Part shown: in pieces, positions 14,798-22,643 of the stretch | Position numbering within the stretch: the first letter of the stretch is position 1 | Layout: every line of letters starts with the position of its first letter | Assembly: GCA_017536635.1 (NCBI GenBank) | Contig: JAFXHA010000071.1 | Location: 1-36,958, forward strand | DNA from: Clostridia bacterium | GTDB lineage: Bacteria > Bacillota > Clostridia > Oscillospirales > CAG-272 | DNA: 36,958 nucleotides | Direction: 5' to 3' | Program-made: the position numbers and the translations under genes | The notes under the pieces: model-generated | What the model was told of the DNA's origin: nothing | Database searches by the model: none | The model's input: only the letters and a program-made list of their open reading frames with translations

Positions 14798-15667
14798 ATG
14801 AATCTTTGCGATATAAAAACAATAAAGCAGATAATGGCTATGTTTTCACTCAATTTCAGAAAGGAATTCGGACAGAATTTTCTTACCGACATATCGGTCG
14901 TTGAGGATATTTCCGACAACTGCTGCGACGACGCGTCAAGCTCGATACTTGAGATAGGTCCCGGAATCGGCTCTCTCACTGCGTGCCTTGCCGAAAGATA
15001 CGACAGCGTGGTAGCGCTTGAGATAGACCGCGGTCTTATTCCCGTGCTTAAATATACTCTCGGCGACTACCGAAACGTTACCGTTATAAACGAGGACGTT
15101 ATGAAAGCGGATATTGAAGGCATCCTTGCGCCCTATTTTGAAAAGGGCAAGGTCTCGGTATGCGCGAATCTTCCCTATTACATCACGACGCCTATTCTTA
15201 TGCGCCTGCTTGAATGCGGACTTCCCTTTGAGTACATAACAATTATGATACAGTCTGAGGTTGCCGACCGCCTTTGCGCCGCACCCGGTGGCAAGAATTG
15301 CGGTGCTATCACGGCGGTGCTCAATTATTACGGAACGGCGGAAAAGCTCTTTGAGGTAAAGGCTGACAGATTTATCCCCGCGCCCAAGGTGGATTCCGCT
15401 GTGGTACGTATAAAGCTTCATAAGGACAAGCCCTACAAGCCGCTTGACGAGGCGACCTTCTTTAGAACCATCCGCGCGGCGTTTGAGCAGAGGCGCAAGA
15501 CGCTTCCCAATGCGCTTTCCGCCGTATTCGGCGAGCTTTCAAAGGACGAGATAACGGATATTATCGTATCCTGCGGACATAGTGCCGATATTCGCGGCGA
15601 GCGTCTCTCCACCGCCGATTTTGCTACCCTCTCGGATGCGCTTTATCGGGCGATAAAGAAAATTTAA
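14798..15667 (+). CDS. rsmA: 16S rRNA dimethyladenosine transferase RsmA (KsgA)
   Basis: A 289-aa SAM-dependent enzyme that dimethylates two adjacent adenosines near the 3' end of 16S rRNA during small-subunit assembly. Visible blocks: FGQNFL near residue 27, the SAM motif ILEIGPGIGSLT near 51-62, the catalytic NLPYYITTPIL near 128-138, and the C-terminal RRKTLPNAL. The ATG at 14798 has GGAG eight bases upstream; earlier ATGs lack a ribosome site. It is a single-gene unit converging on dpaB. Confidence 0.96.
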   Translation: MNLCDIKTIKQIMAMFSLNFRKEFGQNFLTDISVVEDISDNCCDDASSSILEIGPGIGSLTACLAERYDSVVALEIDRGLIPVLKYTLGDYRNVTVINEDVMKADIEGILAPYFEKGKVSVCANLPYYITTPILMRLLECGLPFEYITIMIQSEVADRLCAAPGGKNCGAITAVLNYYGTAEKLFEVKADRFIPAPKVDSAVVRIKLHKDKPYKPLDEATFFRTIRAAFEQRRKTLPNALSAVFGELSKDEITDIIVSCGHSADIRGERLSTADFATLSDALYRAIKKI

Positions 15668-15673
15668 TGTTCA

Positions 15674-15701
15674 AAAAATCCCCTCTGATGAGGGGATTTT
15701 T
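15674..15701. terminator. bidirectional terminator between rsmA and dpaB
   Basis: A 12-bp stem (15674-15685 with 15690-15701) with TGAT loop and A/T tracts on both sides. It lies just after rsmA and just after the convergent dpaB stop. Confidence 0.92.
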
Positions 15702-15704
15702 ATT

Positions 15705-16265
15705 TCACACAAATATTTTCTGATACTGTTTTCCCTTTACTGCGCACTCAAGGGTGGGCAAAAGCAACGTAAAATCGGCAACGAGCGAATGCGGCTTATT
15801 GATGGGATCATCCTGCGCCATCGGAACGAAATAAACCTGTTTTTTGGTGAGCATCGTTCCGATATTTTTGAGATTTGCGGACAGCGCATCGTTTGAGGCA
15901 AGTGTGATGATAAGCGGTCGGTCGCTCCGCAGATGTGCCTTTGCCGCCATTGTTACCGCCGTATCGGTGATACCCGCGGCAAGCTTTGCCAGAGTATTTC
16001 CCGTGCAGGGGCATATCACAAGCGCGTCGAGCATTGCTTTAGGTCCTATCGGCTCTGCATCCACTATGGTACTGATTATCTCGCGGCCGCAAAGCTCACC
16101 GACCTTTTTTTGCAGGTCCTCTGCTCTGCCGAATCTGGTATCGGTCGAGTATACGTTCTCACTCATTATGGGCAGAATATCATATCCCTTTTCAATTAAC
16201 AGTGTCATTTGCTCCAGAGCCTTTTTATGCGTGCAGAACGAGCCGCACATAGCAAAGCCTATCAT
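15705..16265 (-). CDS. dpaB: dipicolinate synthase subunit B (SpoVFB)
   Basis: A 186-aa flavoprotein-like subunit of dipicolinate synthase, which makes the spore-core solute dipicolinic acid from the lysine-pathway intermediate. The N-terminus GFAMCGSFCTHKKALEQM and the VICPCTGNTLAKLAAGITDTAVTMAAKAH segment (about residues 82-110) are typical of SpoVFB and of the related Dfp/flavodoxin-like fold. Its start codon overlaps the dpaA stop as ATGA, so the two subunits are translationally coupled. Confidence 0.96.
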   Translation of the reverse strand: MIGFAMCGSFCTHKKALEQMTLLIEKGYDILPIMSENVYSTDTRFGRAEDLQKKVGELCGREIISTIVDAEPIGPKAMLDALVICPCTGNTLAKLAAGITDTAVTMAAKAHLRSDRPLIITLASNDALSANLKNIGTMLTKKQVYFVPMAQDDPINKPHSLVADFTLLLPTLECAVKGKQYQKIFV

Positions 16266-17164
16266 AACTCAAGCTCCTCCTCCAAAATATTTCTTACGCA
16301 ATCGGATATTATCTTCCCTGCGCTCTCGTGCGCGTATTTTCCGGGTAACGAGGTCGCCCAAAGAACGTTTGCGGACAACTCCTTTGCGGCGCACACGTCA
16401 ACTCCGCCGGGAGCGGATGCGAGGTCGATTATAAAGGTCTTTTTATCAAGCGCCTCAAGAAAATCTCGATCAAAGAGCCAATTCGGCACGGTATTGAAGA
16501 GAACGTCGTAATCACGCGTTATCGTATCGTACCACTTGCCGCGCTCATTGGCGGCGCGTATTGCCAAGCTGTCGCATCCGATGCACTCGGCGTAAGCACG
16601 GTCGCTTTCCTTTCGCGCCGCGACGGTAACCGATGCGCCAAGCTTTCGCAAAAGAGCGGCAAGCTGTGAGGCTATCCTACCGTATCCCGTTATGACGAAT
16701 CTCGAATCGGCAATGCTTTTTCCGAGGCTGTTCATCGCGATACTGAGTGCCGCCTCGGCGGTAATATAGGCGTTCTTTATCTGAAGCGTCTCACAGTTAA
16801 AGTAATCAAAGCATTTTATCTTTTTGCTTTGCGCGACGTTTATCAGAGCCTCGGGAAGCTTTCCGCCGACAAGAAGCATTCCCTCTCGCATAAGTCCAAC
16901 TATTTTGGCGAGCTTTATGCGATTGCAGGACAGATCGCCAGGGCAATTTAGCGTTATTCCGTCGGTGCTTGACGGAAGCGGCAAAATCACGGCGTCAGCA
17001 TCAGCTATCGCCTGCTCGGGCGCAGCGCAAACGGTTACCCCCTCGATCTCCTGCGTTCCCCACGCGCCCCAGACGCCTACCTCGTATATCTTCGCCAATT
17101 CCCGTGCGACAACGAGCTGACGAAGGTCGCCTCCCATAAGTGCAAGCTTTATTTTTCGTTTCAT
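16262..17164 (-). CDS. dpaA: dipicolinate synthase subunit A (SpoVFA)
   Basis: A 300-aa dehydrogenase-like subunit. The N-terminus LALMGGDLRQLVVARELA is highly characteristic of SpoVFA. A second Rossmann motif, VITGYGRIASQLAALL near residues 157-172, binds the nicotinamide cofactor, and the C-terminal part has DLASAPGGVD. AAAGGA lies about ten bases before the ATG. In Bacillus the operon is made in the mother cell under sigma-K; the promoter seen here is not a clear sigma-K type. The lysine-pathway genes dapA and asd are not adjacent here. Confidence 0.96.
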   Translation of the reverse strand: MKRKIKLALMGGDLRQLVVARELAKIYEVGVWGAWGTQEIEGVTVCAAPEQAIADADAVILPLPSSTDGITLNCPGDLSCNRIKLAKIVGLMREGMLLVGGKLPEALINVAQSKKIKCFDYFNCETLQIKNAYITAEAALSIAMNSLGKSIADSRFVITGYGRIASQLAALLRKLGASVTVAARKESDRAYAECIGCDSLAIRAANERGKWYDTITRDYDVLFNTVPNWLFDRDFLEALDKKTFIIDLASAPGGVDVCAAKELSANVLWATSLPGKYAHESAGKIISDCVRNILEEELEL

Positions 17165-17207
17165 ATATCAAATGTCCTTTCACACAGAAATTGCTATATA
17201 CACTATC

Positions 17208-17237
17208 ATAATATGTAAGCAAAAAAACATTTGACAA
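17208..17237 (-). promoter_or_regulatory. possible dpaAB promoter
   Basis: On the minus strand, TTGTCA (17232-17237), 18-base spacer, TATTAT (17208-17213). A GATAGTGTA just downstream resembles a sigma-K -10 box except for its first base, but no matching -35 is seen. Which sigma factor acts is unresolved. Confidence 0.35.
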
Positions 17238-17240
17238 AGC

Positions 17241-17268
17241 AAAAGGCAACTGTTATCAGTTGCCTTTT
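17241..17268 (-). terminator. intrinsic terminator of comEC
   Basis: A perfect 12-bp stem AAAAGGCAACTG/CAGTTGCCTTTT with TTAT loop. The upstream arm lies inside the last codons of comEC, so the stop codon is in the hairpin. Confidence 0.85.
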
Positions 17269-19532
17269 ATTTTTACTGTTTTCTCAAACGGATACTCGCC
17301 GACGACCTTGGTATTATCAACGGTCATTCCTCTGATTCGCAAAGCAAGCTCCGGAGAAGAAACTATTATATTCATATCCCCAGCATCAATGCTTTGTGCC
17401 GGCAGACCGCCGTGAGCGCCGAAGATCACGGCATCGCACGCCTTGGCGGTGGCGGCATATTTATCCGAATACGCGCACGCCTCGACGTAGGTAACCGTAC
17501 TCTCGTCCGAGAGAGCAAAAACAATATTTTCACTACTTACGAGCAAGAATCTTTCTCCACCATCAAGCTCTACTATCTCACCCGTATCATACAAAACAAC
17601 GCTCGTGCCGCAGCGCTCGGCTACTCTGCACAGCTCTATCGCGATCTCGGCATCGGCGCGGGACGGAATATAAAGAGTTTTCACGTACGCGCGCTGAAGC
17701 AGGTAGCTAACGGCAAATTCGTGTCGGCTATCGATATGCGTCAGCACGAGTGAATCCACGTACGTGCTTCCGACGCGGGATGCTTCATTTATAACCTCCT
17801 TATATGCGCCGTAAGAACCGTTTGAAACGTCGACAATAGTCATTGCCCCGTCATCCGTGCTGCAAAGCAGCTCGTTTTTTGAATCGGCATAAAAGAAGGT
17901 ACTCTGTGAAAATCCTAAAAGGTTAAAGCAGACAACGCACGCGGCAAAGGCTACCAAGCAGACGGCAGGTGCTATAAGAGACAGCCATTTTCGCTTTAAT
18001 CTTACGGCAAGTCCTATCGCAAGTGAAACGGTGAAAGCTATAAGTATCGGAGCGGCGAAATCATACCTGAGCGAGACGTTGGCGAGATCGATCTCGGAGA
18101 AAAATCTGACCGTCCACAAGACCACACGTCCGAAAAAGCCCACGCACGCAGAGACGACCTCTCCGACAAAGGGTATAGGAGCAAGCAGCAAGGCTATCGG
18201 TATACCGCAAAGGAATATAGGAATTACGGGATTGAGAACGAAGTTTACGGGAATGAAAATAATAGAAGTCTCTCCGAAAAAGAGCCACAGAAACGGAATT
18301 ACAAGGGCGGTCGCGCAGATCGAGAGTATCGCACCGTCAATGACGTATCTGCCAAAGCTTTTGAGCTTGGCAAGTACAGTTTCACCCTTTACTCGCGGGA
18401 TTTTTGATATAATGAAACTATAAGCTGTAAGTATTCCGAGCGTTGCCGCAAATGACATCCACAGACCGAGGTCATCTGACGCGGCAGGCCATATTATAAG
18501 TATTATCGCAACGGCGCAAAACAAAGAGGTAAGCGCATCGGGCTCCTCGGACATCAGATAGAACACGTAGGTCAGCAAAAGCATAAGCACCGAGCGAGCA
18601 GCGCACATTGAAAATCCGGTGATAACGAGCAAGCCGAACGAGAAAGCGGATACTGCGACGATCCTTACGTTTTTGGGTATACGCAGCTTTTTCAAAAGCA
18701 GCTCGACGGCGCCTAAAAGCACGGTGATATGCAGACCGCTGACCGAAAGCAGATGAAATCCGCCCGTACGCTTGAAATCTCTCATTGTCTCAAGGCTGAT
18801 CTCGCTCGTGTCTCCGGTAAGTATTCCTTGCGCGATCGGAGCAACGTCCTCTGAAAAGGTATTGAAAACGAGACCTTTGACAAAGCTTCTTATCTTCACC
18901 GACACGGTAGTGAAGGCGTGGTCGTTTTTCAAAAGCTCGGACACGGTCAGCGCCCTGCCGCGCGAGTCGGTAACGGCATCCTTGGCGTCGTAAACTATTA
19001 TTTCGAGCAGGCATTCCTCATCGGTGGGCATATCTCCGATAAAGGAATAATAAGAAGCTCCCGACTCATAAACAGAACAAAATGCGTAGACCTGATCTCC
19101 GAGATAAAGCTCTGTATCAAAGGCGCAGATAAGTCTTGCGCGGATAGAAAGCGGTGTATCGCGCACGCCGTCAAGTATGACCTCGTACGCCGAGTAGGAA
19201 TCGCTGTCCTGCGATATCTCGCCATCCGAGACGACTGTCATATACGCATATCTGTCTCCCGTATACGTCTCTGCCTCGGCTTGCTTTTTATCTATGGCGG
19301 CGTAGGAAAGAAAAAGCGATATGCAAACTGTGATTGCCGAGATAGCAACAAAAAAGCTTTGGGGCTGTTTTTCCTTTTTTATTATTCCGACAATAAGTGC
19401 CGCGCCAAAGCCGACAACCGCCGCCATAGCGAGCACGATTTTAACTCCACCCGCCATAAAAAGAGCGAGGACGGCTGATATCATATATAAAAACGCGAAA
19501 AAGCACAGCGGCCTGCGATAAAATATGCCCAT
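17256..19532 (-). CDS. comEC: ComEC/Rec2-family DNA-uptake channel protein
   Basis: A 758-aa polytopic membrane protein that in competent bacteria carries single-stranded DNA across the membrane. N-terminal hydrophobic segments and an extracellular OB-like region precede the competence domain with the diagnostic GFHLLSVSGLHITVLLG near residue 255, then many helices. The C-terminal metallo-beta-lactamase-like domain (about residues 545-740) is degenerate: THIDSRH replaces the usual HxHxDH and no GDG or HHG motif is seen. The gene starts downstream of the acyl carrier protein with its own promoter. Confidence 0.93.
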   Translation of the reverse strand: MGIFYRRPLCFFAFLYMISAVLALFMAGGVKIVLAMAAVVGFGAALIVGIIKKEKQPQSFFVAISAITVCISLFLSYAAIDKKQAEAETYTGDRYAYMTVVSDGEISQDSDSYSAYEVILDGVRDTPLSIRARLICAFDTELYLGDQVYAFCSVYESGASYYSFIGDMPTDEECLLEIIVYDAKDAVTDSRGRALTVSELLKNDHAFTTVSVKIRSFVKGLVFNTFSEDVAPIAQGILTGDTSEISLETMRDFKRTGGFHLLSVSGLHITVLLGAVELLLKKLRIPKNVRIVAVSAFSFGLLVITGFSMCAARSVLMLLLTYVFYLMSEEPDALTSLFCAVAIILIIWPAASDDLGLWMSFAATLGILTAYSFIISKIPRVKGETVLAKLKSFGRYVIDGAILSICATALVIPFLWLFFGETSIIFIPVNFVLNPVIPIFLCGIPIALLLAPIPFVGEVVSACVGFFGRVVLWTVRFFSEIDLANVSLRYDFAAPILIAFTVSLAIGLAVRLKRKWLSLIAPAVCLVAFAACVVCFNLLGFSQSTFFYADSKNELLCSTDDGAMTIVDVSNGSYGAYKEVINEASRVGSTYVDSLVLTHIDSRHEFAVSYLLQRAYVKTLYIPSRADAEIAIELCRVAERCGTSVVLYDTGEIVELDGGERFLLVSSENIVFALSDESTVTYVEACAYSDKYAATAKACDAVIFGAHGGLPAQSIDAGDMNIIVSSPELALRIRGMTVDNTKVVGEYPFEKTVKIKGN

Positions 19533-19563
19533 ATCTTCCCTCCTCTTACAGTTTTACAGATTT

Positions 19564-19592
19564 ATTATAACACAAAAGCGGCTGCTTGTAAA
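19564..19592 (-). promoter_or_regulatory. comEC promoter embedded in the acpP terminator
   Basis: On the minus strand, -35 TTTACA (19587-19592), 17-base spacer, -10 TATAAT (19564-19569). The -35 lies in the loop of the preceding terminator and the spacer covers its 3' arm. Confidence 0.75.
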
Positions 19593-19603
19593 CAGCCGCT
19601 TTT
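19574..19603 (-). terminator. intrinsic terminator of the acyl carrier protein gene
   Basis: An 11-bp stem AAAAGCGGCTG/CAGCCGCTTTT with an 8-base loop, about 14 bases after the acpP stop on the minus strand. The T-tract is short (TTTTGTG). Confidence 0.85.
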
Positions 19604-19616
19604 ATATAGATTTTAA

Positions 19617-19838
19617 TTAAAGGCTCTCGAGATAATTAACTACGTCGCCTACGGTAGTAAACTTACGGATGTCATCATCCTCAAATTCGATTCCGAACTT
19701 TTCCTCACAGATCATAACAAGGTCAGCAAGCTCAATAGAGTTGATTCCAAGGTCGCCCGAAAGCTCTGCATCCATAGTGATCTCGTCTCTGTCAATCTGA
19801 AGCTCATCAACGAGCAATTCTACAAATTTTTCGTACAT
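19617..19838 (-). CDS. acpP: acyl carrier protein
   Basis: A 73-aa acidic four-helix carrier protein. The phosphopantetheine attachment serine is S34 in GINSIELADLVM; most AcpP proteins have Asp before this serine, whereas here it is Asn33. GGAGGA lies upstream at good spacing, behind a strong promoter. No fatty-acid synthesis genes are nearby, so it may serve fatty-acid synthesis at a distance or a specialised acyl pathway. Confidence 0.92.
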   Translation of the reverse strand: MYEKFVELLVDELQIDRDEITMDAELSGDLGINSIELADLVMICEEKFGIEFEDDDIRKFTTVGDVVNYLESL

Positions 19839-19899
19839 TTTCTATCCTCCAAGAAAAATTTTTACTTAAAATTCTTAATTTTTTATTTTTACCATTGAC

Positions 19900-19928
19900 A
19901 TTATATAATACTTTACGATAAAAGTCAA
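19900..19928 (-). promoter_or_regulatory. sigma-A promoter of acpP
   Basis: On the minus strand, -35 TTGACT (19923-19928), 17-base spacer, -10 TATAAT (19900-19905), with an A/T-rich leader of about 55 bases. Confidence 0.9.
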
Positions 19929-20001
19929 GTAAAATATTCTAAAACTTGATAATTTTTTCTTATGCAACGAATTAAAAAGTTCAATATAGATACTTTGGGG
20001 T

Positions 20002-20363
20002 AAAAAATACCGAGGCTGTTGCCTCGGCCGTAGAAACGGGACATACTTGAACCTGCTACGCTGCGCTTCGCGACGAGTTTGTCTTACGCGGCAATACCGC
20101 GTATTTGCTTCGCAAACCGACAAACGTCGTCCGTCCGCCGCAAGCGGTTGACGTGTTCGGCGTTGTCCGTTTCTCGCACCAATAAAAAATACCGAGGCTG
20201 TTGCCTCGGCCGCAGAAACGGGACATACTTGAACCTGCTACGCTGCGCTTCGCGACGAGTTTGTCTTACGCGGTAATACCGCGCATTTGCTTTGCAAAAC
20301 GACAAACGTCGTCCGTCCGCCGCAAGCGGCTGACGTGTTCGGCGTTGTCCGTTTCGCGTCAAT
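20002..20363. repeat. two tandem 182/180-bp repeats with tRNA-Leu 3'-end fragments
   Basis: Copy A is 20002-20183 and copy B 20184-20363, about 95% identical. Each starts with an AAAAAATACCGAGGC hairpin like the tRNA-Leu terminator. Next comes AGAAACGGGAC-ATA-CTTGAACC, a tRNA-Leu T-arm fragment interrupted by three bases. About 110 GC-rich bases with small hairpins follow, then GTCCGTTTCTCGCACC (copy A), the tRNA 3' end in inverted orientation. The same terminator palindrome follows at 20361. No coding potential is supported; the two roughly 80-90-aa readings here are repeat translations. At 19929-20001 I see only A/T-rich sequence. Confidence 0.9.
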
Positions 20364-20400
20364 AAAAAATACCGAGGCGATTGCCTCGGTATTTTTTATT
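20361..20400 (-). terminator. terminator of tRNA-Leu
   Basis: A perfect 18-bp stem (20361-20378 with 20383-20400) with GATT loop and A/T tracts on both sides; it begins at the last base of the tRNA CCA. It is the third copy of the palindrome that starts each tandem repeat. Confidence 0.92.
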
Positions 20401-20483
20401 GGTGCGAGAAACGGGACTTGAACCCGTACGGTGTAACCACACGCCCCTCAAACGTGCGCGTCTGCCAGTTCCGCCACTCTCGC
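20400..20483 (-). tRNA. tRNA-Leu (anticodon GAG)
   Basis: Minus-strand class II tRNA with a long variable arm. Acceptor stem GCGAGAG/TTCTCGC, anticodon loop TTGAGGG (anticodon GAG), T loop TTCAAGT, encoded CCA. Confidence 0.96.
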
Positions 20484-20510
20484 GTTCGTCGACTCGCGTC
20501 AACATTTGAT

Positions 20511-20539
20511 ATTATACTACGATTCTTTTGAAAAGTCAA
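20511..20539 (-). promoter_or_regulatory. sigma-A promoter of tRNA-Leu
   Basis: On the minus strand, TTGACT (20534-20539), 17-base spacer, TATAAT (20511-20516). The surrounding GGTATTGAC and TATAATATCAAA match the proximal tRNA-Val promoter at 303-331 closely. Confidence 0.9.
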
Positions 20540-20658
20540 TACCTTTTTTCAAATTTTTTTAATTTATTTTTATTTTATTATTTATGCCGAACTCTTTAAA
20601 TAAATATTAAAAATTTTTCATATAAATTGTATAATACGATATCAATTACGGAGCCTAT

Positions 20659-21255
20659 ATGAAAGCCAAGCTTAAAATAAAAACAGGATTCTTCTCTCTT
20701 CTTCTCTCGCTGACGCTTATACTAACTAAGCCGAATTATTTTCCCGCGCTTTTTCTCTCGGTATTTATTCACGAGCTCGGACACCTTTTGGGCGCCAAGC
20801 TTTGCCGCGTTACCATAAAAGAACTAAAGCTTGGAATATTTGGCGCGGGGCTTTCTCCAAAGGATGCGCTGATATCGTATAAAAAAGAGATAGTTTTATG
20901 TCTGCTTGGACCTCTCGCTAATTTTCTGTCAATATTGGCTGCTCATATGATAATTCCCCGCTCTCTTTTAGACAATGAATTTTTCAGCAATTTTCTTATG
21001 TCCTCGCTGGCACTCGGCGTGCTGAATCTGCTCCCTGTTGAAAGCTTTGACGGCGGACGGATATTTCTTTCACTTTTATCTCTGCGGCTCTCTCCAAAGC
21101 TTTCGGGTGCAATTATGAGTACTATATCATTTATTATAATTTTCACTCTCTGGTGTTTGTCTGTGTACTTGCTTCTCAGAATTTCGTCCTCGCTCTCGTT
21201 ATTCGTTTTCAGCTCCTATCTTTTTGCGAAAATATTCATAAAGGATACGCTTTAA
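20659..21255 (+). CDS. M50-family membrane metalloprotease (SpoIVFB-like)
   Basis: A 198-aa polytopic site-2-type zinc protease. The zinc-binding HELGH motif is at about residues 38-42, and the third ligand is in LPVESFDGGRI near residues 124-134. About five hydrophobic segments are visible. SpoIVFB, the protease that activates pro-sigma-K, belongs to this family; in a dipicolinate-making bacterium that role is plausible. The SpoIVFA partner is absent here and the C-terminal CBS domain is missing, so a general M50 protease is equally possible. Confidence 0.82.
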   Translation: MKAKLKIKTGFFSLLLSLTLILTKPNYFPALFLSVFIHELGHLLGAKLCRVTIKELKLGIFGAGLSPKDALISYKKEIVLCLLGPLANFLSILAAHMIIPRSLLDNEFFSNFLMSSLALGVLNLLPVESFDGGRIFLSLLSLRLSPKLSGAIMSTISFIIIFTLWCLSVYLLLRISSSLSLFVFSSYLFAKIFIKDTL

Positions 21256-21404
21256 GCAAAGGCGAGCTTTCGGCAGGATATCAAAGGATACGCAAGAAAT
21301 CGGGAGAAAAGGCAAGATTTTCGGCGCTTAATCGCATTTTTTGCCTATATTTGCCGTTTGATTCAAAAATTCAAGGATATTTACGTATTTTTTTGAAAAA
21401 TATA

Positions 21405-21433
21405 TTGCAATTTCGACACTTTTCTGTTACAAT
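21405..21433 (+). promoter_or_regulatory. sigma-A promoter of the pot operon
   Basis: TTGCAA (21405-21410), 17-base spacer, TACAAT (21428-21433), about 89 bases before the potA start. No gene is supported in 21256-21514. Confidence 0.75.
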
Positions 21434-21514
21434 AATCGCAAGTGGGGTTTAATATCCCATTTTGTGCTTATTTTTTAAAATTGCACGACACATATTTTCT
21501 CAAAAGGAGTTTTT

Positions 21515-21568
21515 ATGCGGAATGAAAAAAAGGCTGATAGAGCTGAAAAATATCTCGAAAGCATTTGA
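21515..21568 (+). other. 17-codon out-of-frame reading overlapping the potA start
   Basis: ATG at 21515 has AGGAG five bases upstream, the best ribosome site here, but opens a frame that ends at TGA 21566-21568. The potA ATG at 21522 is seven bases later in another frame, with 12 bases to the same AGGAG. It could be a leader peptide that tunes potA translation, or a one-base sequence error that hides a longer PotA start. Confidence 0.4.
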
Positions 21569-22643
21569 CGGTGAGGCTGTCCTTTCGAATATTGATCTTT
21601 ATATTCACGACCACGAATTTATGACCTTGCTCGGTCCCTCGGGCTGCGGAAAAACAACAACTCTCCGAATCATCGGTGGCTTTGAGACACCCGATGAGGG
21701 AGACGTATATTTTGAAGGAGAGCGCATAAACGACCTGCCTGCATACAAGCGACACGTCAACACGGTATTCCAGAAATACGCGCTTTTCCCGCATCTCAAC
21801 GTTTTTGATAACATTGCCTTTGGTCTGCGTATCAAAAAGGTAAAAGAGGACGTAATACGTGAAAAGGTAAGCGAGATGCTCTCGCTTGTAAACCTCGTGG
21901 GATTTGAGAAAAAGAACGTTTCTCTGCTCTCTGGCGGTCAGCAGCAGCGAGTTGCTATCGCACGCGCGCTCATCAACGAGCCTGAAGTACTTTTGCTTGA
22001 CGAGCCGCTCGGCGCGCTTGACCTCAAGCTTCGCAAGGACATGCAGGTCGAGCTCAAGAACATACAGACCAAAACAGGTATTACCTTCGTATACGTAACG
22101 CACGATCAGGAAGAGGCACTCTCAATGTCCGACACGGTCGTAGTTATGGCAAACGGAAAAATACAGCAGATAGGCACGCCTATCGACATATACAACGAGC
22201 CCGTAAACGCATTCGTTGCCGACTTTATCGGCGAATCGAACATTCTTGATGGCGTTATGCTGAAAGATTTCTGCGTAAAGTTTGCTTCTCACACCTTTGA
22301 CTGTCTTGACAAGGGCTTTGAGATAAACGAGCCTGTTGACGTTGTGGTTCGTCCCGAGGACGTTGACGTTGTTCCCGTTGAAAAGGGTATGCTTTCGGGT
22401 CTTGTTACCTCGGTTACCTTTAAGGGCGTTCACTACGAGATCATCGTTGACATCGACGGCTTCAAGTGGATGATACAGTCTACCGACTACGTTGCTCCAA
22501 ACTCGGTTATTGGAGTTTACATCGAGCCCGATGCAATACACATAATGAAAAAGTCCGAATTTTCAAATATGTTCGGAGACTACTCTACCTTTTCTGACGA
22601 GATGGACCATCTTTCCGAGGTTCCCGAGGAGGACGAGGAATGA
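21522..22643 (+). CDS. potA: spermidine/putrescine ABC transporter ATPase PotA
   Basis: A 373-aa ABC ATPase that powers polyamine import. Walker A is GPSGCGKTT near residue 38, the signature [15 protein letters not shown] near 136, Walker [13 protein letters not shown] near 157, and the H-loop THDQEEA near 192. The C-terminal TOBE-like regulatory domain (about 240-350) includes VVRPEDVDV. It overlaps potB by four bases (ATGA). Start choice is discussed in the overlapping 17-codon entry; the N-terminus [15 protein letters not shown] is typical. Confidence 0.94.
   Translation: MKKRLIELKNISKAFDGEAVLSNIDLYIHDHEFMTLLGPSGCGKTTTLRIIGGFETPDEGDVYFEGERINDLPAYKRHVNTVFQKYALFPHLNVFDNIAFGLRIKKVKEDVIREKVSEMLSLVNLVGFEKKNVSLLSGGQQQRVAIARALINEPEVLLLDEPLGALDLKLRKDMQVELKNIQTKTGITFVYVTHDQEEALSMSDTVVVMANGKIQQIGTPIDIYNEPVNAFVADFIGESNILDGVMLKDFCVKFASHTFDCLDKGFEINEPVDVVVRPEDVDVVPVEKGMLSGLVTSVTFKGVHYEIIVDIDGFKWMIQSTDYVAPNSVIGVYIEPDAIHIMKKSEFSNMFGDYSTFSDEMDHLSEVPEEDEE

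Noticed and set aside
17195-17225. Sigma-K promoter for dpaAB
   Set aside because: One -10-like match with a wrong first base and no -35 at the right distance; not enough to call.
19875-20362. Two minus-strand frames of about 80-90 codons sharing near-identical segments
   Set aside because: They are translations of the tandem repeat and part of the acpP promoter region; no start signals or domain fit.
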